64,000 nucleotides of DNA from Desulfuromonas sp. KJ2020. GTDB lineage: Bacteria; Desulfobacterota; Desulfuromonadia; Desulfuromonadales; SZUA-540. The DNA is taken from the NCBI RefSeq assembly GCF_024197615.1, contig NZ_JAKUKE010000001.1, positions 394,463-458,462 of the forward strand, given 5' to 3'. The notes beneath the pieces were generated by a model that was not told the origin of the DNA, did no database searches, and saw only the letters and a program-made list of their open reading frames with translations. A program made the position numbers and the translations under genes. Of this stretch, positions 36,060-44,321 are shown piece after piece. How positions within the stretch are numbered: position 1 is the stretch's first letter; every line of letters begins with the position of its first letter.

Positions 36060-36077
36060 GCAGAGCCTTTTTACGAA

Positions 36078-36641
36078 TCATCCCTCCATCAGCAGGATGG
36101 CCTCGGCGACCTCCTTGAGGCTCTTGCGCTTATCCATGGCGATCTTCTGCAGCTTGCGGTAGGCCTCGGCCTCGTTCATCCCCTTGGCCATGAGTACGCC
36201 TTTGGCCTTGTCCACCTGTTTGCGCGTCTCCAGGGTCTCCTTGAGCTTATGCACCTCGTCCTTCAGGGTGGACACTTCCACAAAATGGTGAATGGCCAGA
36301 TCGACGGCGGCATAGACCTGTTCGGCCCGCAGGGGTTTGAGAACATAATTCATCACCCCGGCCCGGCGGGCGCGCTCGATCGTCGCGACATCGGCGGTGG
36401 CCGTCAGCAGCACCACGGGGATCGACCGAATCTTGCCTATTCTTTCGGCAGCCGTGATGCCATCCATAACGGGCATGGACACGTCCATCACGATGAGGAG
36501 GGGATTTTTTACCCGGGCCAGGTCGAGGGCCTGACTGCCGTTTTCCGCCTCGACAATCTCATCAAAGCCGTAGTCGGCCAGGATTTCCGCCACCTGGCGA
36601 CGCAGCATCGGTTCGTCATCAACGACCAGAGCACATTTCAT
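36078..36641 (-). CDS. ANTAR-domain response regulator (candidate nif antiterminator)
   Basis: A 187-residue regulator. Receiver residues 1-120 have VVDDEP, phospho-Asp in LLIVMDVSMPVMDG, then LTAT and Lys in VLKPL. A short coiled coil leads to an ANTAR domain (residues ~130-187: ETRKQVDKAKGVLMAKGMNE, then AEAYRKLQKIAMDKRKSL). ANTAR domains bind paired RNA hairpins with hexanucleotide loops and block transcription termination. Six minus-strand leaders with such loops overlapping terminators precede nif genes in this window. In Geobacter sulfurreducens, GnfR is described as an ANTAR regulator of nif genes working with kinase GnfK; I infer that this is its counterpart. No kinase gene is adjacent. 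Confidence 0.9.
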   Translation of the reverse strand: MKCALVVDDEPMLRRQVAEILADYGFDEIVEAENGSQALDLARVKNPLLIVMDVSMPVMDGITAAERIGKIRSIPVVLLTATADVATIERARRAGVMNYVLKPLRAEQVYAAVDLAIHHFVEVSTLKDEVHKLKETLETRKQVDKAKGVLMAKGMNEAEAYRKLQKIAMDKRKSLKEVAEAILLMEG

Positions 36642-36707
36642 AAGCGTGGCACCTCCTTGGGAATTGCTTTTCCGTTAATCTTTCAAATGCATTAACAATG
36701 CCTAAGT

Positions 36708-37526
36708 CTACCCCAGACTCCCCAGACTGGCCAGAGACACAAGGTGGCGGCCTAATTCAGCGGGGCATTCTCCCTTGACCATAAGGGCCGTTGACCCGCA
36801 AGGACGAAAACCGGCCCGGCTGAGCAGCGGCGACAGGCCACTTTCGGCCAGAAGATCGGTAAAGAGCGGGGCAGCGCCTTGGACCGCGTCCAGAGCCAGC
36901 CGCAGGAGCCGGCCGTTTTCCTCCAGGCGACGGCTGGCCGAATACCAGGGCCCCAGAATCTGCATATCCTCACCCTCCTGCACATGGAGACAGGAGAGGC
37001 CGGCAACAAAAGTCTGGCCCCGCGCCGACAGGAAGGACAGCAGAGGACTTCGGGCTTCCTCCCAGGCCAGGGCGTCTAGCTGGTACAGCGCCTCGCGACC
37101 ATCGTGGTCAAAGGGCGGAAGGCCATTCCGCCTGGGCTCCGGGTCGTGCCGCCAGCGCTCGATGGTGCCGATGGCGCGGAATCCGCGCTTCTCATAGAGG
37201 GGCCGGCCCAGCGCAGAGGCGGTCAGGATAATAGACGCTGAACCGCTCTGCTCCAGGTGTCCAACGGCAAAGTCGAACAGCCTGCCCCCGGTGCCCTTGC
37301 CTCTTTCTTCCGGGGCCAGAATGAGGTTCCCTATCCAGCCGCTGCGAGGATGAGCGGCCGTGGTGACGAAGCCTCGGCAGACGCCACCCTCGAGCAGGGC
37401 GAAGGCGCCGCCGCGCAGGGGACCGGCAAACAGGTCGATTTCGAGGCGGGGGACCTGCCAGCCTTCCTCCTTGGCCAGGGTCAGAAAAACCGGCCAATCG
37501 GTGGTGGTGGCGGAGCGGATCTCCAT
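36708..37526 (-). CDS. GNAT-family N-acetyltransferase
   Basis: A 272-residue protein with one clear GNAT domain in residues ~1-140 (GNLILAPEERGKGTGGRLFD is the acetyl-CoA loop; LYEKRGFRAIGTIER the C-terminal strand). A second, weaker acetyltransferase-like half follows (residues ~150-270). The ATG at 37526 follows the nifV stop codon by one base (TGAAATG), so translation is coupled to nifV. That is an unusual partner for homocitrate synthase; the substrate is unknown. Confidence 0.82.
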   Translation of the reverse strand: MEIRSATTTDWPVFLTLAKEEGWQVPRLEIDLFAGPLRGGAFALLEGGVCRGFVTTAAHPRSGWIGNLILAPEERGKGTGGRLFDFAVGHLEQSGSASIILTASALGRPLYEKRGFRAIGTIERWRHDPEPRRNGLPPFDHDGREALYQLDALAWEEARSPLLSFLSARGQTFVAGLSCLHVQEGEDMQILGPWYSASRRLEENGRLLRLALDAVQGAAPLFTDLLAESGLSPLLSRAGFRPCGSTALMVKGECPAELGRHLVSLASLGSLG

Positions 37527-37527
37527 T

Positions 37528-38676
37528 TCAGGCCACGGCCTGGCACGAGGGCCAGAGAGAAAGCAGCTCATGGTCGCTCAAGGGACGTTTGCGCTGCTGA
37601 CTCAGTTGACGAACACTGGGCAGCAGACTGTCCGCCTGCTGTCGCGTGGCACGGATGCCCAGCTCCTGCAGGCGGTGAACGAGCCCCTGACTCCCCGAAT
37701 GCTTGCCGAGGACCAGGTAGCGTGACAGTCCCACCTCAGCCGGATCGAAGCCTTCATAGTTGCAGGGATTTTTAATGACGCCGTCGGCGTGGAGCCCTGA
37801 TTCATGGGAGAAGACCCGCTCACCGACCACGGCCTTCCATTCCGGTACGGGCCGATGGCTGGCCTGCCCGACAAACCGACTGATCTCCACAAAACGGCGG
37901 GTGTCCATGTGCAGATCGATGCCGTTGGCGTGCTTAAGAGCCATGACCACCTCTTCCAGAGCGGCATTGCCGGCGCGTTCGCCAAGCCCATTCACCGTGG
38001 TGTTGACGAAGCGGGCGCCGGCCCTGATCCCGGCCAGAGCGTTGGCGGTGGCCATGCCGAGATCGTTATGGGTATGGATCTCGAGATCAAGGTCGACCCG
38101 TTCCCGCAGGAACCGGATCTTCTCGTAGGTGGAGAACGGGTCGAGAAGACCCAACGTATCGCAGAAGCGGAAGCGGTCCGCCCCCATGGCGCGTCCGATC
38201 TCCATCAGTTCGACCACAAAGTCAAGGTCGGCCCGGCTGGCATCTTCGCCGCCGATGGACACATACAGGCCATGCGCCTTGGCGAAGCCGAGGGCCGTCT
38301 TCAGCTGTTCTTTCACCCAGTCCCGACTTTTAGCCAGCTTGTGCCGTATGTGGATATCGGATACGGACAGGGACAGATCAACGGCCTGCACCCCGGTGGC
38401 CAATGAGGCCTCGATGTCGCTGATCAGGGCACGGTTCCAGGTGATCAGGCGGGCGCCAAGACCAAGCTCGACCAGGGCTCTCACGTCGGCCTGCTCTTCT
38501 TTCCCCATGGCGGGAATGCCGCACTCCAGTTCTCCCACGCCGATTTCATCCAGCATGCGGGCGATGCGAATTTTCTCCTGCCGCGAGAAAACCACCCCGG
38601 CGGTCTGTTCCCCGTCGCGCAGCGTGGTGTCGTCGATGATGACCTCTCTGTGCTGGATATCCGTTTCAACCGTCAT
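37528..38676 (-). CDS. nifV: Homocitrate synthase NifV
   Basis: Condenses acetyl-CoA with 2-oxoglutarate to homocitrate, the organic ligand of FeMo-cofactor. The 382-residue protein begins at the ATG at 38676 (GAAGGAG upstream). The metal-binding start is IIDDTTLRDGEQTAGVVFS, with catalytic residues in DLEIHTHNDLGMATANALAG and GLGERAGNAALEEVVMAL, which match the DRE-TIM family. HESGLHADGVIK supports the homocitrate/isopropylmalate synthase group; nif context picks NifV. It is transcribed behind a sigma54 promoter and an ANTAR-type terminator/antiterminator. Confidence 0.93.
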   Translation of the reverse strand: MTVETDIQHREVIIDDTTLRDGEQTAGVVFSRQEKIRIARMLDEIGVGELECGIPAMGKEEQADVRALVELGLGARLITWNRALISDIEASLATGVQAVDLSLSVSDIHIRHKLAKSRDWVKEQLKTALGFAKAHGLYVSIGGEDASRADLDFVVELMEIGRAMGADRFRFCDTLGLLDPFSTYEKIRFLRERVDLDLEIHTHNDLGMATANALAGIRAGARFVNTTVNGLGERAGNAALEEVVMALKHANGIDLHMDTRRFVEISRFVGQASHRPVPEWKAVVGERVFSHESGLHADGVIKNPCNYEGFDPAEVGLSRYLVLGKHSGSQGLVHRLQELGIRATRQQADSLLPSVRQLSQQRKRPLSDHELLSLWPSCQAVA

Positions 38677-38699
38677 GGCCGGCTCCTTCCACAAAAAAA

Positions 38700-38729
38700 G
38701 CCCCGGGAAGCCTGTGGCCGTCCCGGGGC
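38700..38729 (-). terminator. Leader terminator of nifV (conditional)
   Basis: GCCCCGGGA/TCCCGGGGC stem followed on the minus strand by TTTTTTT, ending 16 bases before the nifV start codon. A terminator placed before the gene implies regulated read-through. Confidence 0.85.
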
Positions 38730-38759
38730 GTCGTTGCCCGTTTCCAGCGTCCTCGCCGG
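38726..38759 (-). promoter_or_regulatory. ANTAR-type dual hairpin in the nifV leader
   Basis: On the minus strand, hairpin 1 is CCGGC-GAGGAC-GCTGG (38744-38759) and hairpin 2 is GGGC-AACGAC-GCCC (38726-38739). The 3' arm of hairpin 2 is the first four bases of the terminator stem, so the two are mutually exclusive. Loop 2 has A at position 1 and G at position 4, as ANTAR targets require; loop 1 has G at both. Confidence 0.75.
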
Positions 38760-38782
38760 AGGGTGAGTTCACCATAGTTTTA

Positions 38783-38798
38783 AGCACAGGCTGTGCCA
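38783..38798 (-). promoter_or_regulatory. Sigma54 promoter of nifV
   Basis: Minus strand TGGCACAGCCTGTGCT: GG and GC ten bases apart, with a perfect TGGCAC -24 element. The predicted start, near 38772, is 13 bases before hairpin 1. Confidence 0.75.
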
Positions 38799-38982
38799 TA
38801 AACAAATACGAGCCTAAAACGCCTTGAGCCGGCCAGCACGGGGAAAACGGTTCCTGATGACAGGTCATCTCCCGGCCTCAAATGATCAAAAAAGAGGCAT
38901 CCGAAACGCCCAGTGCCCTTGAATCAAGCGGGTCGACCTTAAGAATGGGGGTCATTGCAGGCCGTAGGGGGCCCTTCCGGGC
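38799..38982. other. Intergenic region between divergent nifV and nifE promoters
   Basis: About 180 bases between two back-to-back sigma54 promoters, the expected place for enhancer-binding-protein sites. I found no TGT-N10-ACA NifA-type site in it. Confidence 0.4.
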
Positions 38983-38998
38983 TGGCCGAAGTCTTGCA
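38983..38998 (+). promoter_or_regulatory. Sigma54 promoter of nifEN
   Basis: TGGCCGAAGTCTTGCA, with GG and GC ten bases apart and a good TTGCA -12 element. The predicted start, near 39010, leaves a leader of about 115 bases. The leader holds a plain hairpin GCCTTG/CAAGGC (39027-39043) and no hexaloop-terminator unit. Confidence 0.7.
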
Positions 38999-39125
38999 GA
39001 GGTTTTTCAGCATAGCGCTGTCAAGCGCCTTGCCCGCCAAGGCTGACGGGGCAGAAAAGTTCCATCTCAACGAGGCGACGGGACTGATTTTAATCTGAAC
39101 TCGCTGTTTCAGAAAGGATCAGACT

Positions 39126-40478
39126 GTGGCCACCAAACCGAAGATCAAAGAGCTGCTCGAAGAGAGCGCCTGTTCCCACCACAAAACCAAAAAGACCTCC
39201 TGCAATGCCCCCACCCCCGGGGCAACCACGGGTGGCTGTGCTTTCGAAGGGGCCCAGATTTCCCTCTTCCCCTATGCCGATGCCGCCCATCTGGTGCATG
39301 GGCCGATCACCTGCCTGGCGGCATCCTGGGAAACCCGCGCCACTAAAACCAGCCATACCGGGCGGGATTTCACCCAAATGGGCTTCACCACTGACATCGC
39401 CAACACGGACGTCGTCTTCGGCGGCGAGCAGAAGCTGCTCAACGCCATCGATTACATCCTGCAACACTACTCCCCCGAAGCGATTTTCGTGTACGCCACC
39501 TGCGTCACAGCCCTCATCGGCGACGATATCGACGCGGTGTGCCGGCAGGCGGCGGAGAAATATGGTCTTCCGGTGGTGCCCGTGCACGCTCCTGGTTTCG
39601 TGGGGAGCAAGAACCTTGGCAGCCGTCTGGGGGGAGAAGCGGCGCTGATGCACCTGATCGGCACCCTGGAGCCGGAGTTCACCACCCCCTTCGACATCAA
39701 CCTGATCGGCGAGTACAACGTCACCGGCGACATGTGGCAGTACTCGCACCTGCTCGACGAGCTGGGCATCCGCATCCTCTCTACCCTGAGTGGCGACGGG
39801 CGGGTCCGCGCCATCCGCAGCGCCCATCGGGCCAGGCTCAACGTGATCGTCTGCGCCAAGTCCCTGATCTCTTTGACCCGCAAGATGGAAGAGAAGTACG
39901 GTATCCCCCATATTTCCCTCTCTTTCTATGGCAAGCGTGACACCAGCGCGGGACTGCTGGCCATCGCCGAGGCTCTCGGCGACGCCGACCTGATTGAACG
40001 AACCAAACGACTTATTGTCCGCGAAGAGGCCGCCCTCGAAGAAAAACTCGCTCCCTACCGCGCGTTGTTTCGCGGTAAGAAAGCGGTGCTCAACACCGGA
40101 GGAAACAAAACCTGGTCCATTGCTGCGGCCCTGCAGGATCTGGGCATCGAGGTGGTGGCCACCGCAGTGAAGAAGGCGACCGAGGCGGACCGGGAGAAGG
40201 CGCGCGAGGTCCTCGGCGAAAAGGGGGTGCTGATGATGAATCCGGGCGCGGAGCAGGCCAGGATCATTGAGGAGCGGGGAGCACACCTGCTGCTGGCCGG
40301 AGGCCGCAGTCTTTACACCGCCATCAAGAAAGGGATCGCCTTCGCCGACGTCAACCAGGAGAAGAAAAAGAGCTATGGCGGCTACAACGGTCTGCTCAAT
40401 CTGGCCGAAGATCTGAAGAACGCGCTGGAAAATCCCGTCTTTAAAAACGTTGCCAAGAGGGCCCCATGGGAGAAATAA
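39126..40478 (+). CDS. nifE: FeMo-cofactor scaffold protein NifE
   Basis: With NifN, forms the alpha2beta2 scaffold where the NifB precursor becomes FeMo-cofactor. The 450-residue protein resembles NifD: Cys-containing GGCAFEGAQISLFPYADAAHLVHGPITCLAAS, VVFGGEQKLLNAIDYI and YATCVTALIGDDIDAV. It starts at GTG 39126 with AGGA upstream. The gene overlaps nifN by 13 bases. NifE rather than NifD is shown by length, the SWETRATKTSHTGRDF segment and operon partner. Confidence 0.95.
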   Translation: MATKPKIKELLEESACSHHKTKKTSCNAPTPGATTGGCAFEGAQISLFPYADAAHLVHGPITCLAASWETRATKTSHTGRDFTQMGFTTDIANTDVVFGGEQKLLNAIDYILQHYSPEAIFVYATCVTALIGDDIDAVCRQAAEKYGLPVVPVHAPGFVGSKNLGSRLGGEAALMHLIGTLEPEFTTPFDINLIGEYNVTGDMWQYSHLLDELGIRILSTLSGDGRVRAIRSAHRARLNVIVCAKSLISLTRKMEEKYGIPHISLSFYGKRDTSAGLLAIAEALGDADLIERTKRLIVREEAALEEKLAPYRALFRGKKAVLNTGGNKTWSIAAALQDLGIEVVATAVKKATEADREKAREVLGEKGVLMMNPGAEQARIIEERGAHLLLAGGRSLYTAIKKGIAFADVNQEKKKSYGGYNGLLNLAEDLKNALENPVFKNVAKRAPWEK

Positions 40479-41752
40479 GTCATCGAAACACCAAACCGCT
40501 GCAGGTCAATCCCTTCAAGCTGTCGCAGCCGATGGGGGCGACCCTCGCTTTTCTGGGAGTGGACAGGTGCATGCCCCTGATGCACGGCGCCATGGGCTGC
40601 ACCTCCTTCACCAAGGTCTACACCACCCGCCATTTCTGCGAGCCCATCGCCATCCAGACGACAGCCGTCACCGACATTACCGCGATTCTCGACGGCGGCG
40701 ACACCAGCATCGTCGAATCGGTCAAGAATATCACCGCCAAGGTCAGCCCCAGCCTCATCGGCCTGCACAGCACCGGTCTCACCGAAACCAAGGGGGACGA
40801 TCTGCGCGCCGTCGCCGCCCAGGTTGACTTTCCCCTGGTTTACGTCAACACCCCCGACTACGAAGGCGGGCTGGAGAGCGGTTGGGCCCTGGCCACCCGG
40901 GCGCTGATCGAACAGCTGGTCGAGCCGACCGAAGCCATCGACGACGACAAGGTGGTGCTGCTCCCCCACGTCAGCCTGACCCCCATCGAGGTGGAAAAGA
41001 TCAAGGAATTCATCGCCGCTTTCGGCTACGACGTCCTGGCGCTACCTGACCTGTCGACCTCCCTTGACGGCCATCTGGGAGAAAAGCAGGCAGCTCTCTC
41101 AAGCGGCGGCATCGGAGTTGAGCAGATTCGTACCCTGGGAGACGCCGGGCTCGTCGTGAGTGTCGGCGACTCCATGCGGGCCTGCGCGGAGGCGTTGCAA
41201 AAGAAAAACCCCTTCATGCGTCATCGACACTTCTCCCATCTCAGTGGACTGGAGGGAACTGATGCCCTGGCGGCCTGGCTGCTCGCCGAGACAGGCCGGG
41301 AGTGTCCGCCCGAAGCTATCGTCCGCTGGCGCCGACGCCTGCAGGACGCTATGCTCGATGGCCATTTCTCCCTCGGTCAGACCCGCGTGCTGGCTCTCGG
41401 CGAACCGGATCACCTGACCGGTCTCTGTCACTCGCTGCTTGAAGCAGGAGCAAAAGTCACCGTCGCCATCAGTACGGTGGCTTCGCCCCAGTTGGAGAGA
41501 ATCCAGGGGCGGCGGGTGCTGGTCGGTGACCTGGAGGATGCCGAGAACCTGTGTGACGAATACGACCTCATCGTCGGCAACGGCCACTGCGAGGCGCTGG
41601 CGCACCGACTGCACAAAGCCCTGGTGCTGCGAGGATTTCCCAATTGGGAAGAGGTAGGCAATCCGCTAAAACAGGATGTGCTGTATGAAGGCGGCGCCTA
41701 CTTTCTGTGCGAGTGCGCCAACACCGCGGAGAAACTGCGGGGGCATGGTTAA
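40466..41752 (+). CDS. nifN: FeMo-cofactor scaffold protein NifN
   Basis: Beta-type subunit of the NifEN scaffold, 428 residues. NPFKLSQPMGATLAFLGVDR, MPLMHGAMGCTSFTKVYTTRHF and DGGDTSIVESVKNI are NifN hallmarks. It lacks the extra C-terminal NifX domain that some NifN proteins carry. Translationally coupled to nifE by overlap and convergent with modC. Confidence 0.95.
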   Translation: MGEISHRNTKPLQVNPFKLSQPMGATLAFLGVDRCMPLMHGAMGCTSFTKVYTTRHFCEPIAIQTTAVTDITAILDGGDTSIVESVKNITAKVSPSLIGLHSTGLTETKGDDLRAVAAQVDFPLVYVNTPDYEGGLESGWALATRALIEQLVEPTEAIDDDKVVLLPHVSLTPIEVEKIKEFIAAFGYDVLALPDLSTSLDGHLGEKQAALSSGGIGVEQIRTLGDAGLVVSVGDSMRACAEALQKKNPFMRHRHFSHLSGLEGTDALAAWLLAETGRECPPEAIVRWRRRLQDAMLDGHFSLGQTRVLALGEPDHLTGLCHSLLEAGAKVTVAISTVASPQLERIQGRRVLVGDLEDAENLCDEYDLIVGNGHCEALAHRLHKALVLRGFPNWEEVGNPLKQDVLYEGGAYFLCECANTAEKLRGHG

Positions 41753-41798
41753 GCGGGAAAAGCGGAACACACCAATACTGTTTGGTGGCAGTCTGCCG

Positions 41799-42854
41799 TC
41801 AATAAAGCGGCCGAAAGGCCGACGCCTTCACAATCGCATAAATTTCCGATCCCTCCTTGATTTCCAGTTCCCTGACCGCCTCGCGCACCAGTTGCGAAAC
41901 GAGGGGGCGACCGCCGCAATCCAGTTCGACACCGATACGGTTGCCGCTCTCGAAAATCCGCCCAACTCGGCACGGCAGCAGATTACGAGCGCTGCTCGCC
42001 TCGGGCCGGCCTTTGAAAAGAGTGACATCCTTGGAGGATAACTGGAAGAGGGCCGATTCCCGGGAGGCACGCTCGGTGAGAATCAGCCGTTGTCCGCCCC
42101 AGTCGTAAGCCCAGAGATCATCCACCGGCCGGGGACGTTCCAGGGTCAGCAGGTTGATGTAGCCTGCCTGCCGGCTCCCCATCAGGCTTCGAGCCAACTC
42201 CTCCGCTGAAGACTGGGAGAGCAGCCGTCCACCGTCGAAGAGCAGGACGTCATCGGTCATCAGGCGCATTTCGTTGAGGGAATGGCTGATAAAGATCAGG
42301 GGGATGCCGAATTCATCGAAAACCGCCTTGAGATAAGGAATGATCTGGTACTTGCTGCCGGCATCAAGTCCGGTCAGGGGCTCGTCCATGAGAATCAGGC
42401 GCGGGCAGGAGAGTACCGCCCGCCCCAGCGCGACCCGCCGCCGTTCCCCACCGGAGAGGGTGGTGACGTCGCGCTCCAGCAGGGGGCCGAGGCCCAGCAC
42501 CTCGCCAAGGGCTTCGGGTGAGATACGGCGGTCACGGCGGGGAATGCGTTTATAGCCATAGAGAAGATTGCGGCGCACGTTCAAGTGCGGAAAGAGATGA
42601 GCGTGCTGGAATACCACAGCGAGGCGCCGCCGCTCCGGCGGGACCATCAGCTTGCGCCCCCCGTCATAGAGGGTTTCCCCGTCGAGGCGGATCAGGCCGG
42701 CGTCGGGGCGAATCAAACCGGCCAGCATTCCCATCAGGGTCGATTTACCACTCCCCGACTTGCCATAGACGCCGAGGCGCTGACCTTCCACGGCAAAGCC
42801 GGCCGAAAAGCGAAAATCCCCCAGACGTTTTTCCAGCGCGACTTCCAGTTTCAT
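41799..42854 (-). CDS. modC: Molybdate ABC transporter ATPase ModC
   Basis: Drives molybdate import. A 351-residue protein with Walker A GKSGSGKSTL, signature TLSGGERRRVALGRA, Walker B LILMDEPLTGLD and switch ISHS. The C-terminal ~130 residues form a TOBE/molybdate-binding domain (VELDCGGRPLVSQLVREAVR; IYAIVKASAFR). The open frame continues far upstream but only inside modB in the wrong frame; the ATG at 42854 with GGAGAAG is correct and overlaps modB by four bases. Confidence 0.93.
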   Translation of the reverse strand: MKLEVALEKRLGDFRFSAGFAVEGQRLGVYGKSGSGKSTLMGMLAGLIRPDAGLIRLDGETLYDGGRKLMVPPERRRLAVVFQHAHLFPHLNVRRNLLYGYKRIPRRDRRISPEALGEVLGLGPLLERDVTTLSGGERRRVALGRAVLSCPRLILMDEPLTGLDAGSKYQIIPYLKAVFDEFGIPLIFISHSLNEMRLMTDDVLLFDGGRLLSQSSAEELARSLMGSRQAGYINLLTLERPRPVDDLWAYDWGGQRLILTERASRESALFQLSSKDVTLFKGRPEASSARNLLPCRVGRIFESGNRIGVELDCGGRPLVSQLVREAVRELEIKEGSEIYAIVKASAFRPLY

Positions 42855-43546
42855 GAGGACTTCTCCTTCCCGGCGCGCCGCCGGCCGACCAGGCGTTCGT
42901 TCCCTAGCAGCACGACCAGGGAAAGGGCAATGGCAACCAGACAGAGGGTCAAGGCCTGAGCATCCCCACCGGGAACGGCGGTGTAGTCGTAGATGGCCAG
43001 TGGGATGGTCCGGGTCGAGCCGGCGATGTTGCCGGCGATCATGATGGTAGCGCCAAATTCGCCAAGCCCGCGTGCGAACATCAGCGTCGCGCCGGCCAGC
43101 ATCGAGCGCCAGGAGAGGGGCAGAATCATGGTGAAAAGCAGATCGTGCCAGGGGGCGCCGAGGGTCCGTGCTGCCGCGAGCAGGTCCTTGTCGATGTTCT
43201 CCATGCCGATGCGCAGCGACCGCACCAGCAGGGGGAAGCCGACCACCAGGGCCGCCAGCACCGCCGCTTTCCAGGTGAAGATAACCCGGATGCCGAGAGT
43301 ATTGAGCAGCCCGCCAAGCCAACTGTCCTGCCCCAGCAACAACAGTAGCAGATAACCGACGACTACCGGCGGCAGCACCAGCGGCAGATTGACCAGCCCC
43401 TCCAGCAGCGCCTTGCCCGGCAGGCGGGTGAAGACCAGCACGGCGGCCACGGCAAAGCCCGCCGGCAGGGCCAGCAGGGTCGCCAAGGTCGCCACCTGGG
43501 CCGAAAGCCAGATGGCCTGATAATCGTTGCCGGTCAATTCAAACAT
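42851..43546 (-). CDS. modB: Molybdate ABC transporter permease ModB
   Basis: A 231-residue inner-membrane permease with five to six transmembrane helices. The EAA loop is ARTLGAPWHDLLFTMILPLSW, and ARGLGEFGATIMIAGNI is typical of ModB/CysT permeases. It lies 14 bases after modA and overlaps modC, forming modABC behind nifB. Confidence 0.93.
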   Translation of the reverse strand: MFELTGNDYQAIWLSAQVATLATLLALPAGFAVAAVLVFTRLPGKALLEGLVNLPLVLPPVVVGYLLLLLLGQDSWLGGLLNTLGIRVIFTWKAAVLAALVVGFPLLVRSLRIGMENIDKDLLAAARTLGAPWHDLLFTMILPLSWRSMLAGATLMFARGLGEFGATIMIAGNIAGSTRTIPLAIYDYTAVPGGDAQALTLCLVAIALSLVVLLGNERLVGRRRAGKEKSS

Positions 43547-43560
43547 CGGACCCTCTCCGG

Positions 43561-44310
43561 TCAGTGGCCTTTCGCTGTCACCAGGAAGCCATGCCGCGCC
43601 AGGATTTGTCGGGCTGTTTCTCCCTGGAGAAAATTGAAGAAGGCCCCGGCCGCCGCACTTTCCCGTCCGCTCAGGGTCAGTGCCATGGGATAGTTCACCG
43701 GAGTATGCAAATCCCCGGGGATTTCATAGAGAATCTGCGTCTTTTGAGCGAGACGGGCGTCGGTGCGATAGACCAGGGCCGCGTCGACTTCGCCGCGCTC
43801 GGCGAGGACCACTGCCTGACCGACATCCTTAACCGGCACCAGGTGCTTTCGCAGGGCCTCATAGAGACCAGCGGTCGTGAGGGCCTGCTCGGCATACTCG
43901 CCGGCCGGGCCACTTTTCGGGTTGACCAGGGCGATGCGCTCCAGCTTCAAAAGATCGTCCAGTCCGGTCAGGGCGGCCGGAGCGCGGCCGATGACCACCA
44001 GCTGATTACCGGCCAGAACAGCGGCAGCCTGGTCGAGCAGCCCCTTTTCCCCCAGATAGTCGAGCCATTTTCCATTAGCCGAAACGAAGAGATCAACGGG
44101 GGCTCCCTGCTCGATCTGTCGGGCCAGGGTACCGGAAGCGCCAAAATTGCTCGCAAAGCGGACCGCGTCAGCTTCCAATGCGTACTCTTCGGTCAATGCC
44201 CCCATGACCTCGCGCAGGCTCGCGGCCACCGACAGCCGCACCTCGGCGGCCATGGCGGTGGAGCCAAGCAGGAGCCATCCCAGCAACCAGACCAGCATGA
44301 GAGTTCTCAT
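43561..44310 (-). CDS. modA: Molybdate-binding periplasmic protein ModA
   Basis: A 249-residue binding protein with signal peptide (LMLVWLLGWLLLGSTAMA). Oxyanion-binding elements are seen: VAASLREVM, NFGASGTLARQIEQGAPVDLFVSA and VYRTDARLA, all characteristic of ModA. Two ATG codons stand in tandem; 44310 has the better spacing to AGGAGG (five bases), with 44313 possible. It starts 11 bases after the nifB stop, so molybdate uptake is likely transcribed with nifB. Confidence 0.93.
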   Translation of the reverse strand: MRTLMLVWLLGWLLLGSTAMAAEVRLSVAASLREVMGALTEEYALEADAVRFASNFGASGTLARQIEQGAPVDLFVSANGKWLDYLGEKGLLDQAAAVLAGNQLVVIGRAPAALTGLDDLLKLERIALVNPKSGPAGEYAEQALTTAGLYEALRKHLVPVKDVGQAVVLAERGEVDAALVYRTDARLAQKTQILYEIPGDLHTPVNYPMALTLSGRESAAAGAFFNFLQGETARQILARHGFLVTAKGH

Positions 44311-44321
44311 CATCACCTCCT

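Noticed and set aside
38690-38760. Molybdenum-cofactor or other metabolite riboswitch in the nif leaders
   Set aside because: The conserved part is only two short hexaloop stems overlapping a terminator, repeated before genes of different function; this fits ANTAR targets and lacks a multi-helix aptamer.
42855-43322. N-terminal extension of ModC by about 155 codons
   Set aside because: It lies inside modB in another frame and is Arg/His/Pro-rich; the ATG at 42854 has a good ribosome-binding site.
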